Assembly (NCBI GenBank): GCA_963779225.1
Contig: CAVZWW010000002.1
Location: 372,001-436,000, forward strand
Reading direction: 5' to 3'
Length of the DNA: 64,000 bases
DNA from: CAVPCZ01 sp963779225
GTDB lineage: Bacteria; Bacteroidota; Ignavibacteria; UBA10030; UBA6906
In this document: positions 18,510 through 30,667 of the stretch, piece after piece
Layout of the letters: every line of letters starts with the position of its first letter
Numbering within the stretch: position 1 is the stretch's first letter
Notes under the pieces: model-generated
Told to the model about the DNA's origin: nothing
The model's database searches: none
What the model saw: the letters and a program-made list of their open reading frames with translations, nothing else
Position numbers and translations under genes: made by a program

Positions 18510-18905
18510 ATGGAAGATTCAAAGATGAAAAAACATGTGACCGTGGTAGGAGCCATACATATTGGTTTCGGAATTCTTGGTCTGATAGGAGCAGTGGCAG
18601 TATTCTTTGCACTTAATTTTGCAAGAGGTTTTGTTGAGGGAGAAGAAGTGCCCAATATGGTACTGAAATTTCTCTCCCTTAGCCTTCCCCTGCTTATAGG
18701 ATTCATGTCAACACTCGGACTTGTCGGCGGAATTGGATTGCTTTCACTTCAGCCGTGGGCAAGGTACCTTGTGATTGTGGTAGCAGCCCTGGGATGCCTT
18801 AATATCCCGATCGGAACACTCAAAGGCGTATACTCATTGTGGGTATTGCTGCAGGATGATACTGTTAAAATGTTCGAGCGGAAACAGGATATTACCCAAG
18901 TGTAG
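18510..18905 (+). CDS. Small multi-pass membrane protein
   Basis: A 131-residue protein with four predicted hydrophobic segments (VVGAIHIGFGILGLIGAVAV, LSLPLLIGFMSTLGLVGGIG, WARYLVIVVAALGCL, and a final amphipathic one). The first Met gives MEDSKMKKH; the second Met (18525) is an equally good start. I do not recognise a named family. Its TAG stop lies inside the first of three palindromic repeats. Confidence 0.7.
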   Translation: MEDSKMKKHVTVVGAIHIGFGILGLIGAVAVFFALNFARGFVEGEEVPNMVLKFLSLSLPLLIGFMSTLGLVGGIGLLSLQPWARYLVIVVAALGCLNIPIGTLKGVYSLWVLLQDDTVKMFERKQDITQV

Positions 18906-18930
18906 AGACGCGCAATTTGCGCGTCTCTAC
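18902..18930. repeat. 29-bp perfect palindromic repeat, copy 1
   Basis: Arms GTAGAGACGCGCAA and TTGCGCGTCTCTAC flank a single T. An identical copy lies at 22286-22314. The left arm overlaps the stop codon of the preceding gene. Confidence 0.9.
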
Positions 18931-18961
18931 TACGGGGATTTCGATATAAACTGAATTTTTT

Positions 18962-18987
18962 AAGGACGCGCAGGTTGCGCGTCTTTA
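18962..18987. repeat. Diverged copy of the palindromic repeat
   Basis: GACGCGCA-GG-TTGCGCGTC core with changed ends, 31 bp after the first copy. Confidence 0.75.
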
Positions 18988-19022
18988 CATTTTGTAAATT
19001 AGGCCATTAAAGGATTTCTGGT

Positions 19023-22000
19023 ATGGCTTACAAAACTTTATTAATCATATTCTCCGGAATCATTTTCTGTTTCGGTATTTCTGCTCAACAGGTTCAGACA
19101 GTCGTACAGACCGGTCATTATTCAGAAGTAACAACTGTTTGTTACAGCCCTGACGGCTACATGATAGCAACAGGCAGTTCGGATAAGACCGTTAAACTAT
19201 GGAGAAGGTCAGACGGACGCCAGATCAGGTCATACCAGGGAAACACATCAGAGATTGAAAAAGTAAGTATTAACAGTAAGATCACTGCTCTCCTGGCTGT
19301 TGATTCAGAAGGAACTCTCACAGTCTGGGATCTTAACACCGGAGATGTTATTCGACAAATCAGACAGGAATCAGACAGATTCACCTGCGCAGCCTTTCAT
19401 CCTGACGGCTCAAAAATTATTACCGGCAGCAGAAAATCATTTATTTCAGTATGGGACCTGCAGACAGGTAACAGGACTATGGAGATAAGAGCTGTTCCTG
19501 CCACCCATGAATATGCCAGGGGGTATGAATATCCGGAGAGCGGTTCAGCGGTCTGGAGCATCGATGGGAGGTACATTGTTGCGGGTGTGGCTGATTTTAC
19601 TGCAATTCTGTGGGATGCTGAAACGGGAAAGGAGATAAGGAAATTCAAAAAGGAAAATTCAACTTGTACTTCATGTATATCCGAGGCAGCGATCACTCCC
19701 GATAACAAATATATTGTGCTTGCAGGTTCGGATTCAATAAGGATTTTTAACCGGGAAACCGGATTGCTTGTGAGGTCCGTTTATGGACAGGGAGGATCCC
19801 CGGAGGGACTTGTAATCAGCTCTGACGGAAAACTTGCAGGAGCAATTGAATATGGAGTGGCTGAGATCTGGGATCTTGCGACAGGGAAACTTATGACCAA
19901 AGCAGGTGATTATTCCGAAAGAAAGGTGCTGGGCATTAGCAATCAGTCCTGATGGAAAGGAATTTGCAGCCGGTAATGAAAAACGAACAGTCGATCTTCT
20001 GAACATTTCTTCAGGTAAAACAATAAGAGTTCTGAAAGGCTATCTTAACCAGGCCGATGAAAGAATACTTACAGATCCCTATATGTATTGGGCAGGCATG
20101 GTCAATGAAGCGAAACTCAGTCCTGACGGGAGATTTATAGCTGTGGGCAGAACTGGTAACAATGCCAAGCTTATAGATTTTAAGACGGGAAAGGTTTTCA
20201 AAACCCTCAGGGGTCATAATTCAATGGTTATCAGCCTGTGCTTCAGCAGCGACGGAAGATACCTGGCTACCGGAGGACTGGATGGAAAAGCAATTGTATG
20301 GGATGTGGAAACAGGAACTGCAATAAGGACTTTTTCTTTTCCTGATAAGAAAGAGGCTATCTATTCAGTCGATTTCAGCGCCGATAATAAGATGCTTGCT
20401 GCAGCTGTATGGGGTGGCTATGTTATTATCTGGGATCTGGAGACAGGCAGCCGGATCAGGGCAATTGTACCTCATGACAGAATGGGCTGCTACCAGGTTA
20501 AGTTCACTCCTAACGGAGTTTATTTTATTTCGGCAGGACTCGATAAGAAACTCAAACTGATAGAAATTGATACAGGTACGGAAGTCCGTTCATTTATCGG
20601 TCATACAAATGAGACACTCGTAAATTCAATAAATTTCAATACCACGGGAGATAAGTTCATTACCTCAGCATGGGACGGAACTGTGAGGGTTTGGGATTTT
20701 CTTTCGGGACTTCAGCTCCTGAAGATAAAGGCTCACGATGGCGGTGTTTACTCTGCGAAGTTTGACCCTTCAGGAAAGTATATTATCAGCGGGGGAGATG
20801 ATTTCAGGATAAGAGTGTGGGATTCGTCTAACGGGACTATGATATCGGAGTTTGAGGGCCATACAGGGGGGGTAGGAGATGTGAATATTACAGCTGACCT
20901 TAAGTATATTATTTCGGGCAGCAGGGACGGATCGGTAAGAATCTGGAACAGGGAGAGTAAAAAGGAGCTTATTTCAATAGTATTTCTGAATGAAGATGAC
21001 TGGTTTATCCGTAATCCGGAGGGTTACTTTGATGCATCCGAAGGAGCTTTCAGCTCAATATCTTTTGTTAAGGGTACTACAATTTATTCAATCGGACAGT
21101 TTTTCAATGAGTTTTTCAGGCCGGGTCTTTATACTGAGATAATGGAATCAGGATCGGCAGCTTACAGGCAAAACCTGAATCAGACAATTGATAAATTTCC
21201 TCCGCCAACAGTTGAATTCATTCTGCCTGAAAGTGATCTGAGAACTGATAGTCCACATGGCTTCTGTTATGTTAAAGGTAACCAATAACGGAGGCGGTGT
21301 TAAGGAACTGAGGGTATTGCAAAACGGCAAAAGTCAGCCTGTTGATTACTCAGACCTGAAGACGGATGACCAAAGCCGGGCAGAATGCAACGAAGACATT
21401 TGAACTTAACCTGGTGCCGGGAGTGAATGAAATATCAGTTTCTGCATTCAGTAACGGCGAGATAGAATCTCAGCCGGCAACTGTGAATATTATGTACAGC
21501 GGATTACAAAAGAGTGCTGATTGCTATATCCTCAGTATCGGAATAAACAAATATGAGAATGAAAGCATGAACCTGACTTATGCACGGGGAGATGCAGAGG
21601 CTTTTGCCGATTCGGTATCTGCCGGCGGAGAGAAGATGTTCAAGAGTGTTCACAGTATCAAACTGCTCGACAGGGATGCATCAAAGACAGGTATCTTAAA
21701 CGCAATAGATGAAATAAGCAAAACCATCAGGAAGGAGGATGTATTTATTTTTTTCTATGCCGGACATGGTAGTGTTGTTGACGGGGGATTTTATTTCATA
21801 ACTCCGGAGGTTACCGGCATGTACCAGAAAGATAAACTGCAAAATGCCCTGTATGTAACAGAATTGCAGGAAAAGCTTAAACTGCTTCCCGCTCTGAAAC
21901 AGGTTGTTTTTGTCGATGCCTGCCATTCGGGAGGTTCGGTGGAGGTTCTTGCAATGAGGGGAGGCGCCGAGGAAAAGGCGCTCGCCCAGTTATCGCGAAG

Positions 22001-22265
22001 TTCAGGTATACACGTAATGGCTTCGTCTGAGAGCCAGCAGCAATCGGCCGAGATCAAGAGCCTCAATCACGGGGTATTTACCTATGTTCTTCTGGAGGCA
22101 TTAAGCGGAAAGGCTGACGGAGCTCCTGCCGATTCAAAGATCACAGTATATGAGATCAAATCATATATCGACGACCAGGTGCCGGAACTTTCATACAGGC
22201 TGATAAGACACAGGCAGTTTCCAAGTACATTCTCAATAGGTCACGATTTTCCGCTGGTGATGTAA
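19023..22265 (+). CDS. Secreted WD40-caspase (C14) protein (three frame breaks)
   Basis: One gene of about 1,080 codons. It has a signal peptide (LLIIFSGIIFCFGISAQ), about a dozen WD40 repeats forming one or two propellers (examples: ATGSSDKTVKLW, SGGDDFRIRVWDS, SGSRDGSVRIWNR), an Ig-like linker, and a C-terminal caspase domain. The caspase carries the catalytic His (FFYAGHGS) and Cys (FVDACHSGG). The frame breaks near 19,940, 21,265 and 21,375. Each join continues the homology (for example HGFVMLKVTNNGGG), so sequencing indels are likely. Function is unproven; such proteins may be proteases gated by the propeller. Identical palindromes flank the gene. Confidence 0.85.
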
Positions 22266-22285
22266 ATTTAAAAGTATTTCCTGGT

Positions 22286-22314
22286 GTAGAGACGCGCAAT
22301 TTGCGCGTCTCTAC
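22286..22314. repeat. 29-bp perfect palindromic repeat, copy 3
   Basis: Base-for-base identical to 18902-18930; together they bracket the WD40-caspase gene. Confidence 0.9.
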
Positions 22315-22347
22315 GTATTTTTGTGAGATAATTTAAATAATCACCGC

Positions 22348-24031
22348 ATGGCTGACGACAATAAGATTATTTTTTCGATGTACAAGGTTGGAAAGACATT
22401 TCCGCCTCACAGACAGGTACTTAAGGATATATCACTCTCGTTTTTCCTGGGAGCCAAGATCGGTATCATTGGTCTGAATGGTTCAGGAAAATCCACTCTT
22501 CTGAAGATAATTGCAGGACTTGAGAAAGAGTATCAGGGCGATGTAACCTTTCTTCCCGGTTATACTGTCGGACATCTGTCGCAGGATCCACTGCTTGAGG
22601 AAAACCGTACGGTAAGGGAGATTGTTGAAGAAGGGGTGAAGGAGATCATGGATGTCATCCAGGAGTATGAAAAGATAAACAACAGTTTCGGGGAACCTGA
22701 GGTTTATGAAAATCCCGATAAGATGCAGCAGCTTATGGACCGGCAGGCAGTTCTCCAGGAGAAAATCGATTATCACGACGGATGGAATATTGAGCACAAG
22801 CTCGACAGGGCAATGGATGCCCTCAGGTGCCCCGAAGGATCTGCAACTGTAAATGTTCTTTCGGGAGGAGAACGGAGAAGGGTGGCTTTGTGCCGCTTGC
22901 TGCTTAAGCAGCCTGATGTGCTTCTTCTCGATGAGCCTACCAACCACCTCGATGCCGAGTCGGTTCAATGGCTCGAGACAACACTGAAACAATATCATGG
23001 CACTGTAATCTGCATAACACACGACAGGTATTTCCTTGATAATGTTGCCGGCTGGATACTTGAACTCGACAGGGGAGAGGGGATCCCATGGAAAGGGAAC
23101 TACTCATCGTGGCTTGAGCAGAAAGCCAAACGGCTTGAGTCGGAGGAGAAGGGCAATGTGAAAAGAAGAAAGATCCTTGAACGTGAACTGGAATGGGTAA
23201 GAATGTCTCCGAAAGCACGGCATGCAAAATCGAAAGCCAGGCTGGGGGCTTATGAAAATCTTCTTAACCAGGATGTGAAACAGAAGGAGGAAAAGCTGGA
23301 GATTTTCATTCCAAACGGACCACAGGCTTGGCGACAAGGTTATAGAAGCAAAATCAGTTACAAAGGCATTTGATGATAAGGTTCTTTTTGAGGACCTCGA
23401 TTTCAGGCTTCCTCCTAACGGTATAGTTGGTGTTATCGGTCCGAATGGCGCCGGAAAGACAACCCTTTTCAGGATGATTATGGAGCAGGAAAAGGCAACA
23501 AAAGGCACTTTCAGCATTGGAGAAACTGTAACCCTGGGATATGTCGACCAGGCTCATGCGGCAATTGACCCTGCAAAAACAGTCTATGAAGTTATTTCAG
23601 GAGGTCAGCAGGATGTGATGGTTGGAAACAGGCTGGTAAATGCCAGGGCTTATGTGGCCCGTTTTAATTTCACAGGAGCCGATCAGGAGAAGAAGTGTGG
23701 AATACTGTCAGGAGGTGAGAGAAACAGGCTGCATCTTGCTCTTACGCTTAAATCGGGGGCAAATGTTCTGCTTCTTGACGAACCAACAAACGATATTGAT
23801 GTAAATACCCTCAGGGCTCTCGAAGAGGGACTTGAGAATTTTGCAGGCTGTGCCGTAATAATCTCCCACGACAGGTGGTTCCTCGACAGGGTCACTACCC
23901 ACATGCTTGCTTTCGAAGGTAATTCAAAGGTTGTATGGTTCGAAGGCAATTACTCTGATTATGAAGAGAATTACAAGAAAAGGGTTGCTGATACAACACC
24001 GGTGAGGATTAAGTATAAGAAACTGGTATAA
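22348..24031 (+). CDS. ettA: Energy-dependent translational throttle protein EttA (one frame break)
   Basis: EttA is an ABC-F ATPase that binds the ribosomal E site and links translation to ATP/ADP ratio. The protein of about 560 residues has two ATPase domains: Walker A GLNGSGKST with LSGGERRRVALCRLL and DVLLLDEPTNHLD, then GPNGAGKTT with LSGGERNRLHLAL and NVLLLDEPTNDID. The linker has the EttA-type motif (WVRMSPKARHAKSKARL). The frame changes near 23,325, right after EKLEIFIPNGP, and resumes as RLGDKVIEAKSVTKAF. The length and both domains are complete, so an indel error is likely. Confidence 0.92.
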
Positions 24032-24150
24032 CGGCAGGGACGAGTTAGAAATCCCGTGGCTAGGGAGCTGATTAGGGGTGGCGGCCAAGGCGCAACGGCA
24101 CAACGGAATGCAGTTAACCGGCTGGCAAGTCTGTGACTTCGCGTAACAGA

Positions 24151-24173
24151 AAGCGAAGTTACAAACTTCGCTT
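24151..24173. terminator. Perfect hairpin between converging genes
   Basis: Arms AAGCGAAGTT and AACTTCGCTT with a 3-base loop lie between ettA (plus) and the alcohol dehydrogenase (minus). The surrounding 24,032-24,203 also holds repeated CAACGGC words. The hairpin probably acts as a two-way terminator. Confidence 0.55.
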
Positions 24174-24203
24174 AGTAGTGCTACTGCACAACGGCGCAAG
24201 CTG

Positions 24204-25362
24204 TTACAACTGAATCTCCAGCGCCTTCCTTGTAACCTGGGGTGTAGTGAGTCCCCTGTCACCCATCGAAAGCCATTTCCTCTCTTCAAATCGCTTTACG
24301 ATCCTGTCAATAGTATCCTGTTTGACTCCATAGTCAGAAAGCCGTGTTCCTATGCCCAGGGACTGGAAGAATTTCTCTGTTTTATCAATTGCAGCGTCTG
24401 CCTTCTCATCTTCAGTTCCTGATTTGATATTCCATACTCTTTCTGCATACTGGACAAGCTTTCCTTTTTTCTCCTCTTTCAGTGTCTTCCAGAGTCCGGG
24501 CAGAACAATCGCAAGAGTCCTTGCATGATCAATATTATGGAAGGCCGTAAGTTCATGTCCTATCGAGTGCACCGACCAGTCGCCCGGAACACCGCAGCTG
24601 ATGATTCCGTTGAGTGCCATGGTTGCACTCCACATCAGGTTCGACATTGCTTCATAATCATCAGGTCTGGCATAGACCTTTGGGGCTTCTTCTATGAGGG
24701 TTATCATAATTGCCTCGGCAAACCTGTCCTGTATTGGTGCATTTACCGGGTATGTAAGATACTGCTCCGTGACATGTACAAATGCATCCACTATGCCATT
24801 CGCAACCTGTTTCTTGTGGAAGGGTGCCGGCAGCATCAGGCAGCAGAACTGAGAACTTTGGAAATACAGGGTTAACGGAGAATGCCAGCTTTTCTGTTGT
24901 CGACTTCCTGCTGATGACCGAATTTTTGTTCATTTCGGTTCCTGTTGCAGGCAGAGTAAGTATACAACCAAAAGGAATAGCTTCAGTTACCTCTGCGCTC
25001 TCCGAAAGTATTTTCCAGGGATCGCCGTTTTTAAAAAGTGCTGCGGCAGCAATGAATTTTGTTGCATCAATTACCGATCCGCCTCCGGCAGCAATGATAT
25101 AACTGATCTTTTTTTGTTTGATTATTTCAACCGCTTTCATGGAGGTTTCGTAGGTGGGATTGGGCTCGATGCCTCCGAATTCGGTCAGTTCAAAACCCTT
25201 AAGAGCAGCCCTTACTCTGTCATAAACACCGTTTTTAAAAATGCTTCCGCCTCCATAAATTAGTATAACCTTGCTTCCGGCAGGTACCTGCTCGGTGATT
25301 TGTGACACCTGGTCTTTACCGAAAAATATTTTAACGGGATTATAAAATTCGAAATCTTTCAT
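24204..25362 (-). CDS. Iron-containing alcohol dehydrogenase (one frame break)
   Basis: This is a YqhD/butanol-dehydrogenase-type enzyme reducing aldehydes with NAD(P)H. The N-terminal Rossmann-like part has ILIYGGGSIFKNGVYD and AAGGGSVIDATKFIA. The C-terminal metal-binding part has SVHSIGHELTAFHNIDHARTL, carrying the His ligands (quoted in part: GHELTAFHNIDHARTLAIV). The frame changes at about 24,825-24,840 after SVLLPDAA. The joined length, about 386 residues, is normal. It converges with ettA and lies 102 bp from the GH16 gene on the same strand. Confidence 0.88.
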
Positions 25363-25464
25363 GATGATATTGATTAAGTATATTCGGTGCCAAAAATAGC
25401 AAATTAAAGTTAAAGAGTGTTTAACCTGAATAAGACTGATACTATTTCAGTTATTGCGCCCGGC

Positions 25465-26346
25465 CTATTTTTTTAGTGGATCATATGACATCCAGTCAAT
25501 CTCCAGTTCATAAGGCTGCAGAGGCTTTTCTATTGAATTGGGATTGGTTTCAACGGGCCAGTTGTTTGTATGCCAGAAATTCATCCTGTAGCGCGACTTA
25601 TTCTGAGGTATTCCTTCAAGTGATCCCTTGTAATCCCACAAAACAACAGTGTCGGCAGTTACCGGATGTATCATCCACCAGCGGACCCGATCGGGAAGCC
25701 AGTCGAATCCGTAAGTATAGAACTGTGACGAAGCATCATATCCTTCTATTGCCGGAATGGTGTCAGGCATACTCTGGATCCCTGTAAGCTGTCGCCTTAT
25801 GCCGCTGAGGTTTTCCCTGTATGAAGTGTTGTAAATAATTCCTTTGGCCATATTAATGGTCCGTCCTACCCGCCTCAGATCTCCTTTGGGACCTGTCCAG
25901 GTACCTACATAGATTACCTCCGGATCTGCTATCAGCCATTCCCAGTCTATTTCACTGAGCCCGGGCACGCTGTCCATATGATAGGTAAAATAACCAACCA
26001 CCACGCCGGCATTGGGTTGAATATCCCTTACATCAGGAACCTTCAGGCGTGCTGCATAGGTGCCGAAATGTGTATAATCCTTTGAAATAATTTCAGGTCC
26101 CCGGCCAGCACCTGCAGGACCCTGCGGATCAATCCTGAATGACAGGATTTTTTTACCGGGTTCTGTTTTTGAATCTGTGCCATATAAATACCTGAGAGCA
26201 TCATTATCGCCGAAAGAGTTGTGGCTGAAAAAATCAGATGATGAACCGTCGAAATCTTCGAAGAAAGAGTCGTGATACCGTTCTTTCTGTGTACAGGCGG
26301 CAAGGCCTGCAATGATTATGACTGCTGTAGCAAAGATGTGTTTCAT
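25465..26346 (-). CDS. GH16-like family glycoside hydrolase, lipoprotein
   Basis: A 293-residue lipoprotein (lipobox LAAC near residue 18) with a concanavalin-like fold. The GH16 catalytic signature appears as SEIDWEWL (E-I-D-x-E, about residue 133), and YTYGFDWLPDRVRWWMI follows as in laminarinases and porphyranases. Substrate (a beta-glucan or a sulphated galactan) cannot be told from sequence. It is divergent from the FtsX-type permease gene 100 bp away. The lipoprotein signal suggests surface or periplasmic display. Confidence 0.8.
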   Translation of the reverse strand: MKHIFATAVIIIAGLAACTQKERYHDSFFEDFDGSSSDFFSHNSFGDNDALRYLYGTDSKTEPGKKILSFRIDPQGPAGAGRGPEIISKDYTHFGTYAARLKVPDVRDIQPNAGVVVGYFTYHMDSVPGLSEIDWEWLIADPEVIYVGTWTGPKGDLRRVGRTINMAKGIIYNTSYRENLSGIRRQLTGIQSMPDTIPAIEGYDASSQFYTYGFDWLPDRVRWWMIHPVTADTVVLWDYKGSLEGIPQNKSRYRMNFWHTNNWPVETNPNSIEKPLQPYELEIDWMSYDPLKK

Positions 26347-26446
26347 AGTGCCTCCTGGATATTAATGATTTTGTCCGAAATATAATTGTTTTAAGAAGGC
26401 AAAGGTTTAAATTTGGTTTAATTTTATATTCACCCAGGAAAAAATA

Positions 26447-28832
26447 ATGTTCCGACACTATCTTAATCTGACAATCAGATCCCTGATGCTGAAGAGGGGA
26501 TATTTTATAATTAATCTTCTGGGACTGACCATCGGTATTACCTCATTTATCCTGATCGTATTATGGATAAAAGCCGAAACTTCTTACGATAAGTTTCACA
26601 AAAAGGCGGATAATATATACAGGGTAGATTATCTCTTGTATGAGGAAGGTATCCTTGAGCAGCACTCTGCATCAGGATCGGCCTCCATCGGAAAAGAGAT
26701 TAAGAACATGTTCCCGGAAGTTGAAGGCTATACACGGTTTTCCCGTACTGAAAGCCTTGTAAAATATGAGGATAAAGTATTCAGGGAGAAGAATATACTG
26801 TATGCACAGTCATCTTTTTTTGATCTCTTTTCGTTTCCTCTTGCTGCGGGCAAAGCTGATTCCTCCCTTCTTGCCATCAATCATGCCGTCATAACCGAGG
26901 AAACAGCAAGAAAGTATTTTGGCGATGCAGATCCGATAGGCAAAATGATCACTCTTGACGGGGCCATGAATTTTGAGATAACAGGAATCGTAAGATCAAT
27001 TCCCGGAAATTCTCATATCAGCTTTGATATTCTGTTATCGTATGAAAATCTGATTAAACTCTCAAAATACTGGGATAACTCGTGGGTGGCAGAAAATGTA
27101 TATTCTTACATCCTTCTGGCACCTGAAGCTGATCCCAAGGCATTGCAGGACAAATTACCACAGATTCCGGAGACCTTTATCGGGAGGTCAATGAAGGAGG
27201 CATTCTACCTTCTGGAGTACAGACTGGTAAAACTTACGGATATTCATTTACATTCCTCTATCAGTAACGAGTTAAAAGTAAACGGCAGTTATCGGAATGT
27301 TGTTTCCCTTGGAATTATCGCCTGCCTGGTACTGCTTATAGCGTTCATAAATTACATTAACCTTGCTACCTCACACTCAATAGAAAGAGCCCACGAAACA
27401 GGCATCCGCAAAGTATCGGGCGCCCTCAGAAAAGACCTTGTTTTACTGTTCCTTACAGAGTCTGCATTGTTGAATCTGCTTGCATTGCTGGTAAGCCTGA
27501 CAGGCGTGCTGCTGTTGCTGCCTTTCTTCAGACAGGTTATGCAGAGTCCGCTTCAGATCGATTACGGATTTGTTTTCCTGCTCTTTTCCCTTTTACTTGT
27601 TTCAGGATCGTTGCTGAGCGGATTGCTTCCTGCCATTTATGTTTCAGGATTTACTCCCGCTCTCGTTTTAAAAGGGAAAAAGCCAACAGGATCAGTATGG
27701 ATAAGCAGGCTTAAGAATTCCCTGGTGATCTTCCAGTTCACAATTTCGCTAATTCTCATTATAGGAACCCTAACAATTTACCGGCAGGTCAGTTTCATGC
27801 GCCATCACGACCTGGGTTTCAACATCAGTGGATTGCTGGCTCTTGATGGTCCGCGGATAATCAGTGCTAATTCATTTGAATCATACATGAATGGTCTTGA
27901 ATCATTTAAAAATGATGTGGAAGCCCTGTCGGGTGTCAGCAGTATTACTACTTCATCCAATGTGCCGGGAACTGAAATAAAAAACTCGCGTGTTTATGGT
28001 ATCCCGGTTGAGGGACGAAACACCGAAAAAAGGATTGACATTTATATGGTTGATGATCATTTCTTTAAGACCTATGGTCTGACTCTTCTTGCGGGAGATA
28101 ATTTCAGTGCCTCAATTACAGGAAGAATCCGGTAAGATCATTTTAAATGAATCAGCTCTTACCTATTTCGGGTTTGAAAATGCTGAGGCTGCCAGCGGGA
28201 AGATCTTAAGAAGCGGGAACCAGGAAGTCATCATAAAGGGTATTATTAATGATTTCAATCAGCAATCGCTCAAGGAATTACCGGGACCAATAGCGTTTTT
28301 CAATCAGCCTTCAAATAAATATTATACTATCAGGGTTAATATGACTGGTATTGAACAGCTTATCCCCGAACTTGAAAAGATATGGATAAAGCATTATCCG
28401 GGAAATCCCTTTTCTTACTTTTTCCTGGACGATTTTTTTAATGAGCAGTACAGGGCCGATCAGCGTTTTAACGGATTGTTTCTTGCAAGTTCCATACTTG
28501 CAATAATTATTGCCTGTCTGGGCTTATCGGGCCTGTCAGCTTACGCTATAACCAGGCGCACAAAGGAGATAGGTATCCGAAAGTCAAACGGGGCCAGGAC
28601 AGTGCAGGTGATGGTTTTACTGAACAGCGACTTTGTGAAGTGGGTACTGATAGCTTTTGTAATAGCCACTCCGGCAGGATGGTTTGCTATGGACAGATGG
28701 CTTCAGAATTTTGCATACAGGACAGATTTGAGCTGGTGGATCTTTGCGCTTGCAGGCGCCATTGCACTTGCGATCGCTTTGCTTACAGTAAGCTGGCAAA
28801 GCTGGAGAGCTGCGACGCAGAAATCCTGTTGA
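26447..28832 (+). CDS. MacB/FtsX-type ABC transporter permease (one frame break)
   Basis: About 795 residues: an N-terminal transmembrane helix (GYFIINLLGLTIGITSFIL), a periplasmic MacB core, three central helices (ACLVLLIAFINYINLATSHS onward), a second periplasmic domain and a final FtsX block (AIIIACLGLSGLSAYAITRR, then GIRKSNGARTVQVM). Typical of Bacteroidetes tandem MacB-FtsX permeases that work with a separate ATPase, here not adjacent. The frame breaks near 28,115 after AGDNFSA. Its cargo is unknown; export of a peptide or antimicrobial is the usual guess. Confidence 0.85.
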
Positions 28833-28895
28833 AGCTCTTCGGTATGAATAATAATAAAAGCCTCTATGTTATAATTGACATTTTTTATTCTAACC

Positions 28896-29065
28896 CTATT
28901 TCTTTGCATCCGAATGAAGCGATTCTATCACTACACTCAGAGCATCCGGCGTTTCATAATTAATGTCAAGGAATTCCTTCCGGCTTGTGCCATCGCTTAC
29001 AGGCTGTAACAGTTCAATAACAACCTGTCCCAGGTTGAAGAATGATAGAAATGTTAGTAAATTAT
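28896..29065 (-). pseudogene. Decayed C-terminal fragment, possibly VOC/glyoxalase-like
   Basis: An open minus-strand stretch with no start codon reads FFNLGQVVIELLQPVSDGTS, then RKEFLDINYETPDALSVVIE and SLHSDAKK before TAG. The VIELLQP motif resembles VOC (glyoxalase/epimerase) proteins. The rest of the interval 28,833-29,263 is AT-rich without another gene. It is probably a gene remnant; the family call is tentative. Confidence 0.3.
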
Positions 29066-29214
29066 TGGTTTACATATTATATTTATTTAATAAGGTTCCG
29101 GATATCGATAATAAGAAATATCTTAACATGAAATTAGTATTACATTTTAATTGATACATCATAACTTTCTCCATCGATTTGTTTTGCAAACATTCAACTT
29201 TTTTCTATAACTAT

Positions 29215-29222
29215 TAAATTTG
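29215..29222 (+). promoter_or_regulatory. Possible Bacteroidetes -7 element
   Basis: TAAATTTG fits TAnnTTTG, 42 bp before the start of the GH5-like gene. No well-spaced -33 TTTG is seen. Confidence 0.35.
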
Positions 29223-29263
29223 TGTTTTACATTAAATTATTAATCAAAATAATTTTTAACCAG

Positions 29264-30634
29264 ATGATAATAAAAAGGTATTATTTTAATTTGTTACCAG
29301 TTATTCTGATAACTTTCCTTGTGGCCTCCTGTTCTTCAGTATCGACTGAAAAGAGCTCACAGGGATTTGTCGATCATGGTCTTCTGAAGGTCGACGATAA
29401 CTCCAGGTATTTCGTATTTGAAGACGGCACTCCCTTTGTCCCGGTAGGACTGAATCATTTTCTTATTTACAGGAAAGGTGCTGCGATAGACTCAATGATG
29501 AGACCTGGTCGCACCATGGGGTAAATTATCTCCGTATCTGGGCCGGTCTTGGTGCCGATCCGGAGACTGCCGTCGGCCAATTTGATGAAAAACAGATGCA
29601 GGCACTTGACAGTGTTATTTATTTTTGCACGAAATACGGTATTTATCTGAATATCAGCTTCTGGAATGAAAACTGCATAAGGGAGCAGAAGGGAAATTGG
29701 GGCTGGAACGGGAAAGACCAGATTTACAATACGGAACATAGTGAACTTGGCACAACATCAAATGCCGATGATCTGAGAGATACTCTCCATACTGCATCAT
29801 GGGAGGCTATGAAGAACCGTTACAGATATTTCGTGGAAAGATGGAAGGATGAACCAATTATTATTATGTGGGACCTGGTTAATGATTCCAAAAAAACCGA
29901 TGCCTGGAAAGCCGGTATGTACGATTACGTTAAAAAGCTTGACGGCTCAGGTCGTATAATTACATTCCAGTACAATACCAGCATCGATCCGAAAGGAGAG
30001 ATGGACTGTGGTTCGGTTCGGGTTTACGGATATAACCCCGGTGGAAATGATCCGGAGACTATGATGGACAGCCTGGCTTACAGGATCAGGCAGGCTATGA
30101 CACACGGAGACCCGGTTTATGTTGGTGAAGGAGGTATGGATTACCCGGATGCCACAGAATATGAATTTGAAAGAGGCTTTCTTCATTTCCTGTGGGCTCC
30201 TCTGGCAGTGGGTGCTGCCGGAAACCTTCATCCTTGGGTTTCTCCAAAAACATGGCCTGAGCTTACAGAACAAAAGCTGAAATGGATAAGTGGTTTCAGT
30301 GATTTTTGCAGAACCATTAACTGGTCTGAAGTTCAACAGCAGAAATGTGGATGATGAGGTAGTGGCTGATCAGGAAAACATAAAATCTTTTGCATGCAGG
30401 GACAATGACGAAATCCTTTGTTATCTGATGAATGATGATCCGTCCGATACATTTGCCAATACTAAGACCCGAGTGAAATTTTCATCTCAGATGGATGATG
30501 GTCAGTATGAGGTAAATTGGATCGACATAAGGACAGGGAAGACTGTCAGGAGTGAAAAAATTTCAAGATTCCCCGCAGAATTAACTACACCTGAATTTAA
30601 GGATGGTCTGTTCGGTTATATAAGTAAAAACTGA
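29264..30634 (+). CDS. GH5-like TIM-barrel glycosidase, lipoprotein (two frame breaks)
   Basis: About 455 residues with a lipoprotein signal (FLVASCSS). The barrel motifs include FVPVGLNHFLIYRKGAAIDS, VNYLRIWAGLG, IYLNISFWNENC, DEPIIIMWDLVNDS (acid/base region of clan GH-A, here Asp-Leu-Val-Asn-Asp rather than the usual Asn-Glu) and GDPVYVGEGGMDYP (nucleophile Glu). A C-terminal beta domain follows (IDIRTGKTVRSEKIS). The frame breaks near 29,495 and 30,335. It begins a run of same-strand glycan genes. The substrate is not predictable; the unusual acid/base region makes catalysis uncertain. Confidence 0.72.
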
Positions 30635-30667
30635 TAATGGTTTATTAATATCTTAATTAACCCAAAA

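Noticed and set aside
19023..22265. WD40 and caspase pieces as three separate genes
   Set aside because: WD40 repeats and the linker continue across each break without a start codon or ribosome site, so one interrupted gene is the better reading.
28963..29154. Small plus-strand ORF between the permease and GH5-like genes
   Set aside because: It has no conserved pattern; the minus strand there reads as a better protein fragment.
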